Shown here: piece by piece, positions 24,601 to 34,610 of the stretch | How the letters are laid out: each line of letters starts with the position of its first letter | How positions within the stretch are numbered: position 1 is the first letter of the stretch | Program-made: the position numbers and the translations under genes | Assembly: GCF_031755915.1 (NCBI RefSeq) | Contig: NC_083387.1 | Coordinates: 3,128,501-3,192,500 of the forward strand | Length of the DNA stretch: 64,000 nucleotides | Source: Ziziphus jujuba | Taxonomy: Eukaryota; Streptophyta; Magnoliopsida; Rosales; Rhamnaceae | Direction: 5' to 3' | The notes under the pieces: generated by a model | The model's database searches: none | What the model was told of the DNA's origin: nothing | Seen by the model: only the letters and a program-made list of their open reading frames with translations

Positions 24601-26854
24601 GCTTGGAAGATAAAGTGAAACTTGATAAGAATCTCCAACCGTACCATATAATGTGACAATAAATAATCATAAAGAGGCTGTTAATGTCTTTTTCTTTGGT
24701 GAATAAGAGGCCGTTAATGTCACTACTAATTACTAAAACAACTATGCTTACTAATACTTTTGAGTGGTCTAAATCTAGTACAAAAGAAAGATATGAAGTG
24801 TCATCTTCGATATATAACTATCAAATAGGAAATAACAGCAATCGCTTTCATCAATGATTTTAACATCATTATCTCTAATATTTGATTTTTATTTCTTTTT
24901 ATTTGTATATTTATCATATATCTAGTTTACCTGTCAATTGTCAGAATTAATTTATTTTGTTCTAGATTTGATTTATTAATATATAATTATTTTTCAACAT
25001 TATGTATTGCTTTCAAAATCAGTCAGATTTCAATCTACCCTACTTTTTCAAAGAGTTAGGTTATGTTTACACAATTATAAGTTGGGTCGAAGGATAAAAA
25101 TATTAAAATTTGTTGATCGGATCATTTAGTAAAGTTATCCCTGAAGATTGAAATCTAATACTAATTATCTGGAACTGGTTTTTTTTTTATTATTTATTTT
25201 TTGAAAGCAAATATTACAAAATTTTCAACGGAAGTAATTCATATCTCTTTTTTTAGATGAAGAATAAATCCAAAATTTCAAACTATCATAAACAGTACTC
25301 GTGTCCTAACTATGATCAAGTTAAAATGGCTTTTTGTGCATTAAATAGAAGTAGCTAGGAAAGCTACATACAACACAAACTTATATAATCATATATATTG
25401 TATGAGAATGGCTATTTATTAAGAGGAAAGGGTAAAGAAGATGGAAAAGCATAAAACACAATAGATAATTGTCAGTTCAATCTATAGAGCTTTCTACAAA
25501 CAAGATCTTGGAGATTAGCTGTAGCATGTGTCCTTGCTGGGAACCCCCATCCATAAGCCAACTAGACCAAGCCATGCAACAGTCACTGAAACTTCCCTCA
25601 TTTATCAGCATCATATGATCAAATTGTACTCTCAGGTTTGTGCAAAATTATTTTGGCATACACATAAATAACCCACTAGTATATATATATCCGAATTATT
25701 AGTTATGAACTTATCTGTCACTACCTTAATAGTTCCCTCTCAATTGAATAATTAAGTTTTCAATTGTAAAGATTCCCCTTCAAATTTTAATATTAGCTAG
25801 TTCAGGATTTTAATAGATCCACTAAATATATTTACATCATAAAAATGTTAGAAACATATAATTTCATAGATTTGCTTGTCCGAGTACTTATTTCCTTAGA
25901 TCAAAATATCAAAGAAAGAAAAAAAAAAAAAAATACTGTGCCTTCTTTCCCCAGATTATATCCAGTACAATTTTGAAATTGAATAGCTTCTTGTGGGCTG
26001 GAAACGGGCTTTCATTTTACTCAGACTAATCATTCCAATGCGGGCCTGTTGGGTATGCATCAGAACCCAGGTCCATCTTGGGCTGAGCCTGATGCAAAAA
26101 ATCCAGAATCCTAATTGTTTAGTTAGGCTCTTTTTTTTTTTTTAATTATTAATATTATCCTTTTAGTTAGGCTTAGGAGCATACGGACTGCGATATAATA
26201 CTGTACGATTTCTTCATATGGTAAAAATGTATTATATTGAATAGGTAATTAAATAACAGCTATTCTTTCATAAATTGAGAAAAAAATAAAAGCATGCAGC
26301 ATCAAGTGCAATGATTTATTCTCTCATATAAAAAGTTTTGTATTTCCTACTAAAGAACCCGCTAGTTGTAGAACCTATAAAATTGCGAATAATGAATATC
26401 AGACCACATAGTAATTTGTAATTTGTCACATGCGAGATAATTAACGAAATGATAGTCACATGTGATGAAGGTCTTCGCTTTAATTACCTTCTAATACTTC
26501 ACATTCAAGATGTAGCCCCTGTGGGTTGTGCATCATCCTAACAAATACACGAATGTTTTAATTCGACACAGTAGCAAATAATTGAATAAAAATAATTAAA
26601 TTCATGGTGAAAATCGGAACTCTTTCTCATTAACATAAACCATGTTTTAACATATTACACATCCACGGAAAAAGCAGAAGGCTACGAAGCACAAGTACTA
26701 CCTAGTTGATAAGCTCCATTTCGGTTTCGTACATATGAGTGTGTATCTATATATATATATATATATATATATAAAGCCAAAAGCAAATACCCAAAGCGAA
26801 AAACCTACACAAAGCAGTCGAAAACCATGCATGTAATTATATGATTAAATGAAT
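21640..26854. other. gene-free 5.2-kb AT-rich region
   Basis: No frame with recognisable protein motifs on either strand. It holds TA microsatellites near 22493, 24073, 24141, 24326 and 26751. A more balanced segment at about 24410-24600 and another at about 25500-25620 have exon-like base composition, but neither gives a coding frame or a convincing miRNA stem (only an 8-bp stem ATACAGAG/CTCTGTAT near 24488-24530). The first 1-2 kb are probably the OVATE gene promoter. Confidence 0.45.
24141..24162. repeat. (TA)n microsatellite
   Basis: Uninterrupted alternating TA; one of about a dozen such tracts in the window. Confidence 0.85.
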
Positions 26855-27893
26855 TCATATGTTCTGGTTAATCCTCGCAGCTGCAGCCATTGACGCCGCA
26901 ACTCCACCGGGAGTAGTACTCATATTAGTGTTGTTCCTAATCTCCGCTCCAATTACGCCTTCGGCATCTTCTCTTGTCACAGCTTTGTCCGATGGCAGCT
27001 TTGTAGTTGCATCCTAGTTAAGTACCACCCATAAAACAAAATCAAACATGCCAAAAATAATTTTTCATCAAAAATTTAATTAGAATATCATTAACGCAAA
27101 TTAAATAATGTAATATTACCGCTAAAACATCAGAGACTCTGGTCTTGTCGCCATCGGACATGGTGCGAGTGTTATGAGTAGCAGCGGTCTGAGCTGTCGC
27201 ACCTACACCGCCTGGGAGGATTTCGTTATTCCCAGTGGCTCTCACCTCCGCGGCTTGAATCGCAGCAGCGTCACTCTGATCCACCGGTTTGTCTCCGATG
27301 GAAAGAGCGGTGGCCTCCAGGACTTCACCGATTGTGATCGCATTGCGGTCAAGAACCGCTCCTGTTGACCTGGTCGTCATATGGGGCTCAACATATTCAC
27401 CCACAACCTGTAATTTATAAAAGTCACATATTTTAATGTAACAACCATCATTGATTTTAAATGTAAAAAACTAAAAATCAACCATACTACTAACAAATGA
27501 CACTTCGATTTGAACACTTGGAGAATATGATATTGATAAGAGAGTTAATTGCAAAACCTGTCCACCAACGTCTTCTCTTACAAAGCGGTTGCCGCCAACG
27601 TCCACCTCAGAAACAGAGACTCCTTGGTTTCTTGCAACGTCTGTGGCTTGGTTGTGGCTAACAACACCGGCTTGCTCGTTGATGTTAGCCGCTGACTGCA
27701 TGACGGCTGCTGGACCACCTCTCTGAGTCTTTCCTAGAGCTGCGTTCTCAGCAGCTTGCATGGCGGCTGCATCCCTGGGCGCAATTGGTTTGGAGGCTAA
27801 TTCGCCGGACACGTTGAAAACATCACCATATTTGACCGGTTCTCTCTCAGAAACCTGGTCAGCAAGAGGCCTCTGCGGCTGTCGTTGGCTCAT
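26855..27893 (-). CDS. seed maturation protein (SMP family LEA protein, LEA group 5/D-34)
   Basis: Three exons on the minus strand: 27893-27558, 27407-27120 and 27013-26855, with splice phases all zero; 260 residues. The protein begins MSQRQPQRPLADQVSEREPV and has three SMP repeats. The first includes KPIAPRDAAAMQAAENAALG, the second KPVDQSDAAAIQAAEVRATG with PGGVGATAQTAATHN, the third TREDAEGVIGAEIRNN and PGGVAASMAAAARIN. It is hydrophilic, rich in Ala, Gly, Asp and Glu, with no signal peptide. SMP/LEA proteins accumulate during late embryogenesis and are thought to protect cell components as seeds dry. The exon structure (one repeat per exon) and length fit the family. An ABRE-like ACACGTGG lies upstream. 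Confidence 0.95.
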
Positions 27894-28200
27894 GATTTCG
27901 TTTTCTTCACAAGGTTGATAAGCAAAACAAAAAGGAAGGAAATTGATCCTATATGGTTGTGTAAATCTGCGTGAATAATAATGGGTATTATATAGATTGG
28001 TGATTTGTACTTGGTATTGTGAGTGAGAAATCGACACCCGGATTTGCAAAGTGTATGCGTGGTGGACTCGGGTTGGAAGTTAATTTACAGGTGGTGGCCA
28101 GTTTATGTGTTGAAATGTGGAGTGTCACCGTGTCCGACACTTGGGGGTTGCGATGTGTTTCTAAAGGCATCTAACTACAATAGAATTCACCACGTGTTAC
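27894..28200 (-). promoter_or_regulatory. SMP gene promoter with ABRE and TATA motifs
   Basis: On the minus strand a CTATATAATA TATA box lies at about 27985-27996, roughly 100 bp before the ATG. ACACGTGGTG (G-box/ABRE core) is at about 28188-28198. GGACACGGTGACAC, which resembles an ABRE coupling element, is near 28125-28140. These fit ABA/ABI5-driven expression in maturing seeds, as known for SMP genes. Activity is inferred. Confidence 0.5.
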
Positions 28201-28254
28201 ACATACATACTTAGGCTTACAGCTATCTGACACATCATCGTCAGTGTTTCTCTG

Positions 28255-28258
<4 letters not shown>

Positions 28259-28291
<33 letters not shown>
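28259..28291. repeat. (TC)n microsatellite
   Basis: About 16 uninterrupted TC dinucleotides upstream of the SMP gene promoter. Confidence 0.9.
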
Positions 28292-28293
<2 letters not shown>

Positions 28294-30124
28294 GCGGCAA
28301 GTGGCGACAAGTCCATTACCCATATAATCTTATTCAAGTCCATCTCATACCACATTCTCGATCCGGCCCAAGTCGTTTCCAAATTATATTGCTGGAGATT
28401 GGATTATACCAACTTTGGGGCATAAGCACAACCCAAACTATAGAATGTTCATACGTGTGAATATGGTGTATATATACATTTATATATATAGTTCTGATAA
28501 TGGGCATGGGACCTTTCGATTTACTCAATAAAACCCAATTCGCACATCAAATGTTAATTATATAATGTATTTGTTTGGCTATATATATGTGTGTATGCAT
28601 ATATGCGTCTTAGTCAAAGTGAAATAGGGAAACGAGTAGAGTATATTTGAAGATCCCAAAGTGGAACTTCCTCTCTTTTCTACCTAATGGACATTCCAGT
28701 CATATTTTTTTGTTTTTTTTGTTTGAGTCAATTCCAATTTTCAATCAGTAGTTGTCATTTCAAGGAGAAGGATAAGTCATAATGCATGGCAGTACGCACA
28801 AGATAGATAAAAGCAGGCCAATTCTGGGACCTCTCAATTTCCATGGAATCTATGCCATGATACAAAGATAGAAAAAGAACAACTTTTCGGATGAGGGAAG
28901 TAGCCATCTAACAATATCCGTCTAATGGCATGATTTTATTTACTAGTTTCAAATTCGTAAGTTTATTTTTTATTTTTAAGTTTTTCAATTCATAATTTCA
29001 TAGTCGTAATATTGATTGATGGCGAATTTGATGATTCTAGTGGGTACTATAAATTTAAACGAGTCCAGCAGAGAAATTATATCATAGGAAATAATAATTA
29101 ATTTTTCGGGTGAGTTCCGTGCTTAATTTGTAGCTGTTGTCGACTTGTTTTTGTCACCAAATGTACTGAGTAATAATCATTACACAGATTCCTTTATAGC
29201 CCAGCGGCATGCACATGCAGGAAACTCCGTATTCATTAAAAAACAAGTAGGTGGGACACAAGTTGTATTTGTACTACACCTCCCACTGTTAAACAGTATG
29301 TCTAAATGGGAAAAAAAATTCTGATGCTCTCAGAGTTTTGTATTCCTATCTTTAATATTCATACCAATGTATTAGAGAGAGAAACATAAGCATATATTTG
29401 TAACCTAAAACCAAATCATTTGAGAAGTTATGAGGACTGAGAAAACCAAAAATGTATAATCCACATTTTGATTTTTGACAAATCCGTAAATTTAATTAGG
29501 TCCGAATTGACTGTACCGCTTTGTCTATGTCGGTAATAAAGCTTGATTTATCGACGTAACCTTCAGCCTGTCAATTGATATATATATATATATATATATT
29601 TGTCTCATTAATGCGCCCTTTAAAAGTATTAAAACTTGTCTATTAAATTAATTTTTTCAACCAAACGCATTTAACCGAAATTGTTGTTTTCTTGAATATA
29701 AGTTGGCTTAGAAACCGTGTATATAATATATACGCGTGTATATGTATATATTATATTACGTATGTGTACAGATCAAATCAAGCCACACACAAATAGCGAG
29801 AGAGTTTATTATCATGTGCATGTCAAAGCAAACTGCCCAATTATTCAGGACCAGGATCACTGAGAATTTTTTTTGAAAAAAAAAAGAAAAAGAGGAAGTA
29901 AAAAGGAAAAAGCAGAGGACCTTAATTCCATTAGTTATATTTACTTTCGGCTAACAAAACACATTGGCTAATTTTGCTTGCATAGATAATTTTATATCAT
30001 GTAGGCATGTAATTAAGTACAGTATCTATTTACGCATAATTGCAAGAAAAAGTAAAGCATAATTTTATGCGAGAGTTGAACTAATTAAAATTTTCAAGAG
30101 AAAAAGAAAGATTTAATTGTTTTT
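28292..30124. other. intergenic DNA between the SMP and HSP20-like genes
   Basis: AT-rich with short TA tracts (near 29578 and 29720-29755). No coding frame or RNA gene is recognised. The right end should hold the 3' UTR of the HSP20-like gene. Confidence 0.4.
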
Positions 30125-30622
30125 CTACTGAACCATGATAACTTTCCCATTTTCTTCACCCCTAACCTCTCCATCTTCTTGATCTTTCAAACCAATCATG
30201 TCTTCGGAATTCACTTCCTTCGGCACTATCACAACCAATTCTTGACCATTACATCTCGCGCTTGCCATCTCTGGCTTCGTAGAAGCCGGGAGCCGATACC
30301 TCCAGAGATTCAGCTGATCATCTACTGAAACATCGGCGCCGTCCGTTCCTCTGACCACATTAATCTTGATGACGCCGGGATAGATCTCAACCGCGTGGGC
30401 GCGGAAACCGGCGTGGGTGGAATCTCGGGTGGTTGCGACGGTGAAACGGAAAGAATCGGAGGTTTCTTGGACGGAAACGTCGGCGTTTGAATGGAAAGGT
30501 AGCTGGAGAACTTTAGCGAAAACGTGAGGCAGTTTTCTGAGTTTCTTTAGGGTGGAAGAGGAAGCGACGTCGTAGGGAGAAGCGATGTTCCTCTTCTTTA
30601 GGGCTGGGTGGACCTTCATCAT
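30125..30622 (-). CDS. HSP20/alpha-crystallin-like (HSP20-like chaperone superfamily) protein, intronless
   Basis: Single exon of 165 residues from ATG at 30622 (a second ATG follows at once). The N-terminus MMKVHPALKKRNIASPYDV is basic. The centre, LPHVFAKVLQLPFHSNADVS, is followed by strand-rich sequence (SFRFTVATTRDSTHAGFRAH, EIYPGVIKINVV, LWRYRLPAS) and then ELVVIVPKE, which looks like the last strand of an alpha-crystallin fold. The C-terminus is acidic. It lacks the classical sHSP GVL and IXI signatures, so it belongs to the loosely related HSP20-like group rather than true small heat-shock proteins. Function is unknown. An upstream in-frame TTG extension was rejected in favour of the ATG. 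Confidence 0.65.
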   Translation of the reverse strand: MMKVHPALKKRNIASPYDVASSSTLKKLRKLPHVFAKVLQLPFHSNADVSVQETSDSFRFTVATTRDSTHAGFRAHAVEIYPGVIKINVVRGTDGADVSVDDQLNLWRYRLPASTKPEMASARCNGQELVVIVPKEVNSEDMIGLKDQEDGEVRGEENGKVIMVQ

Positions 30623-33458
30623 CAACAACTAAGAAATTGGAAAATAAAATAGCTTTTGATTTCAGCCTTTTTGTCTCTTCGTTTGTAAGGGTCAGAGACT
30701 TGAGGGAGAGAAAGAGATTCTTTGCTTATGTTACGGAATTGGAAGGAGCGCAGAGAATCAGTCACAGGGAAGGGAAGGTCTTGAGAGCGATTCGTTACTT
30801 ACAATTTACCATTATAATATCTCAGAGACCAAAGAGGGGAATCGTCGCGGTCGCAGCAGGCTTAAGGGAACAAACTTTTTCTTGGATTTGCTTTATAAAA
30901 TTCCCACTTCAATCAACTTTTTTTTTTTTTTCCAAAAAAAATAAATAACTAAAATAAAATAAGATTCCCATGTATTGGGCGTTGGGCCCAAAGTTTGATC
31001 CTGCAAACTGCCCCTGATCAAGTTCTGAACGGGATTGGATTTGAGCTACTAATTAACTGGTGCTATGTATAGCACTAGAAAAAGAAATAATGGTTGCAAA
31101 TTTATTTGTGCACAGCAACCGATTAACCAAATGTCATTAATGCTTAAGTTGCGACGTCCAACCTTTTTTTTAATGAAGAAATATAAATAATAACTAAACT
31201 GTGAAAAACAGTAATAAATTTATTTTTTTTTTGGTTATTTATCATCATAAATTATGATAACCAATTTATATAATAAAAATTTAAAATTCACATTTCAATA
31301 ACAACAACATGTGCAATGCACTCCTAGCTTTAGTATATAAATATGTTCAGCTGAGATGCGTGTGTAAATATATAAATATAAAGCTGCTTTTAATTTTTAT
31401 GTATTCATACCATACGGAACGATTTAACAACGTCATGTAACAGAGCATGCATTTGTTGTTTGCTACCTAGTATCTACTACTACTAGTCTAGTTTAGCCCC
31501 TTTTTTTTTTTTTTTTTTGATTTTTTTGCTGACAACTAGTCTAGTCTAGCTATTACCAAAATGTGAAAGAAATACCATCTTTTTGATTTTCTTTGATCCA
31601 TGAAACCGATGTTTAACGAAAACAGACCACATAAAATACAATTTCCTTTGTCGGAGCATCATTTTTTCTTCTACTTTTGTGATGGGTTAAAGTGCCAGTG
31701 CAACTATTAGGACCAAAGTTTCCCAAAGCCTAAAAGTTAAAGTTGTATATATTATTTTTTTTTTCTTTTTATGAGTGATTTGAACTCAAATCGAGTTGGT
31801 AAAAGACTAAAAAGTGTTATTCTTTGAAGGGCACATCGTGTTTATCAACTATTTTCAAAATGGTTTTAGAAATTTCTTTAATTAAGTTTGAATGCTTACT
31901 TTTACAATTAAAAGCAAATAAACCACAAATAGAGGGATTTCATACTTTAAATTTTTCTAGGTAAAAAGGGAATTCACACTACGTACAGTATGAAAAGAGT
32001 CATAAACGACCTTCACAATTCACAATTTGACAATTACCGTATTGGAGAACATGAAATGATAATAATAATAAAAAAAAAAAGAGGCCACCTTGATCATGAA
32101 TATCACACGATGACTAGTATCTCTTATAAAATTAAGATCGAAATGAAAAAAATACTTTATTGTTTTAAAAGTAATTTGAGTTGGATACATGGCAGATTTA
32201 ATGTATCCGAGAAAAAGTAAAAAATAAATAAATAGCCCAAATTAAGATAAACGACGAAATGTTTTTCAGGAGTTGGTTAGCGAATCCAATTCGGCGTGCA
32301 AAATAAAAGAATAAAAACGTATTCTTTTACAGTTTTTTGTTTTTTTTTTTTTGTTTTGTTTTGTTTTTTTTTTTTTTGTTTTGTTTTGTTTTTTTTTTTT
32401 TAATTCTTTCTTCCACTTTTTAAACCCACCAAGCAAAGAAAGCACCTCAGATATTCCTTTTTCTTTTATCTCTTATTCTTTCTACAAAAATGGACACTAA
32501 GTTGGTGTGGCCAATGACAACCGACTTTTAATTTCTTATGTCACCGCATAGCAGTACCACTTGCAAGCTAGCTACCAGTGGAAGGAAGTACTCTGTATAC
32601 AAAGAACCGACACGGCGACACCTGTGAAATCTTGTTTCATACTATACTATTCCGATTCCCAAACAATACTCTTTTACGTCTTATCTATTCGTCCTATCTA
32701 TCTCTTCACCCACGTTTCCCGTTTCCAACTTGCCTTTACTTCATCCCCTTCCTACGCTTTACTTGCGACTTTGCCTCCACGGGTCCCTACTCATTCCATA
32801 ACTCAACGATCATATGAACTTAAAAAGCTGTGGATAAAAATGTTAAATGACTTATATATCCTCCAATTCTCCGGGACGAATAAATATATATATATATATT
32901 TTTTCTTTCTTCCTGTCATATTTATTTTTTCATTTCAACATTTTATTATCTGTACCACAATGGTGAGTTTTTCGTCTTTTTTTTTTTTTTTTAATATATA
33001 GAAAGGGTAAAGGATGGACATTGGGCGCACAGATGCTCTCCGCTTGGGGGGTGAAAATGTCAAATGCCGAAGGGTGATACTATCGTAAATACAGTCAAAT
33101 CGAGGCCCATTTAGTTAACTACACAGTACTTTATTTTTCTTTTCTCTACAGTGTGGTTCACGCAGTACCTGTACGATATTTAAATACGACTGTGAGAGTC
33201 ATTTCAGATCCGCGGATTCTGGTTCAAAGCCTCTACATGCTCAATTTCCCATTTCAGGTTTTTCCTCAAATAATCGCAATCAAAATTTTCATTTTACGCA
33301 AAAAAAAAAAAAAAAAAAAACAAAAAAACAAAAAAAAAAAAAACAGCTCTAGAATAATCGAAGGAAGAAGAAGAGCATTGCTTAAAGTCTTTTTGATCTA
33401 ACCGATCTTTCTACCAGATCTCCATCTCCGTTTCGTTTTCAACTTTCTCGCTTGTTCG
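30623..33458. other. intergenic DNA and probable promoter/leader of the PNRC-motif gene
   Basis: AT-rich, with a poly-T/G tract (32330-32402) and a poly-A/C tract (33300-33346). Open frames at 31990-32220 and 32561-33001 show no motif and run through low-complexity sequence. The transcript leader of the next gene probably begins near 33380-33440 (pyrimidine-rich). Confidence 0.4.
32330..32402. repeat. poly-T tract interrupted by TTTTG units
   Basis: Homopolymeric T runs separated by GTTTTGTTTTG blocks, present in two copies. It is a simple repeat, possibly the remnant of an A-tail on the opposite strand. Confidence 0.75.
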
Positions 33459-33622
33459 GTAAGAAAATGAGCATGAAAATGAAATTATCAGACTTTTGCT
33501 TGCTAGAGACTTTGTTTGATTCTGTTTTTCGTTTTTTCTGAGATTTTTCTGAAATTTTTCCTTTTGAAAACGAACAAGATTTCATTTCTGCCTATGTTTT
33601 GGTTTTTTTTTTTCCAATTACA
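33459..33622 (+). other. candidate 5' UTR intron of the PNRC-motif gene
   Basis: TTCG/GTAAGA near 33458 and CAATTACAG at 33622 form a plausible intron with a T-rich 3' end. Inferred from splice signals only. Confidence 0.4.
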
Positions 33623-33632
33623 GTGACTTAGA

Positions 33633-33718
33633 GAGTTGGATGACTTGTATCTGTGAATCAAATTGGGGAGAGTTGGATGACTTGTATCTGTAAATCAAAT
33701 TGGGTTCTGACTTTTTGA
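33633..33718 (+). promoter_or_regulatory. duplicated upstream ORFs in the leader of the PNRC-motif gene
   Basis: A 37-bp unit beginning GAGTTGGATGACTTGTATCT at 33633 is repeated at 33670 with one substitution in the coding part. Each copy carries an ATG: one opens at 33640 (17 residues, MTCICESNWGELDDLYL), the other at 33677 (13 residues, MTCICKSNWVLTF). They overlap in the same frame register shifted by the 37-bp period. If present in the mature leader they would limit initiation at the main ATG, 270 bp downstream. Confidence 0.45.
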
Positions 33719-33989
33719 TTTGTTTGCTACATCAACAAGTTTATGAAGAAATCGATCGGTTTGTTGTTTTGAAACTGTCGTCGATGTTTGATTTGTATCT
33801 ATTACGGAGAAGATCTAGTGGTATTAGTACTTTTTATACCTGTTAGAACTAGAACCCAAATTTATGGTCGTTAGCAAGGTTTTTTCAACCCTGGGTTGAG
33901 TTGTAGAAGTGGATCTAGTGGATCACGCTTACTTTGATTCGGACCAACTTGAGGAACTTTATTAAAATCGTGGAGTTGTTGATTTTACA

Positions 33990-34610
33990 ATGGAGACGCT
34001 TGTTGTTGTGGCTCAACATAGGAACCAATACTACAGCCGGGGCAAGCCACAGGGGCCTGCTCGGTATGGTTCGTCACCTTCTAGAGACTTTAGAGGGATA
34101 AACTGCCGGAGTTTTCAATCTGCTGCTGGTCTACTTCCAACCCCGTTCAAGGCTTGTACCAGCCCTGTATCCAAACGGGCATGTTCTTCTCCAAAAACAC
34201 CTATACCTTCCCTTTATTCACACTCTGATAACAAAACTCGCAGTTTAACAAAGGCCAAAAGCACTCCAATTGCTATCAATGTCAATGCTTCTGATAAAGG
34301 GAAACATTTTAGTGAAGAGGTTTCGGAAGAAACACTTTCGTTTTCTGAGCTCTGGGCTGGTCCCGCATACTCAAACTCACCACCACCCAGTTCGTTACCC
34401 ATACCCAAATTTTCCGTCCGGCCAAAGAGAACCGTGTCGCTGGAGTTGCCTGGTTCAGCCCCCGAGATTGAAATGCACCCAATGGCTAAGTCTGCTCCCC
34501 CATCTCCAACTAGGGAGCATAACCCTTCTAAAAGAGATCTCTTCCTTAGTGCTGAATGTGCGACCAAGACCCTGCGTCGCATTCTTAATCTTGACATCCT
34601 CAGTGAATGA
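33990..34610 (+). CDS. PNRC-motif (proline-rich nuclear receptor coactivator-like) plant protein, intronless CDS
   Basis: One open frame of 206 residues from METLVVVAQHRNQYYSRGKP to TLRRILNLDILSE. Near residues 113-140 it carries the signature SFSELWAGPAYSNSPPPSSL followed by PIPKF. This is the PNRC motif: a WAGPA/FAGPxFSxSP short motif plus a Pro-rich ligand, which in animal PNRC proteins contacts the EVH1 domain of the decapping activator Dcp1. The C-terminal helix ATKTLRRILNL is a second conserved element in plant members. The rest is Ser/Pro-rich and probably disordered. A role in mRNA decay is an inference from the motif; plant members are largely uncharacterised. The leader contains duplicated uORFs. 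Confidence 0.8.
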   Translation: METLVVVAQHRNQYYSRGKPQGPARYGSSPSRDFRGINCRSFQSAAGLLPTPFKACTSPVSKRACSSPKTPIPSLYSHSDNKTRSLTKAKSTPIAINVNASDKGKHFSEEVSEETLSFSELWAGPAYSNSPPPSSLPIPKFSVRPKRTVSLELPGSAPEIEMHPMAKSAPPSPTREHNPSKRDLFLSAECATKTLRRILNLDILSE

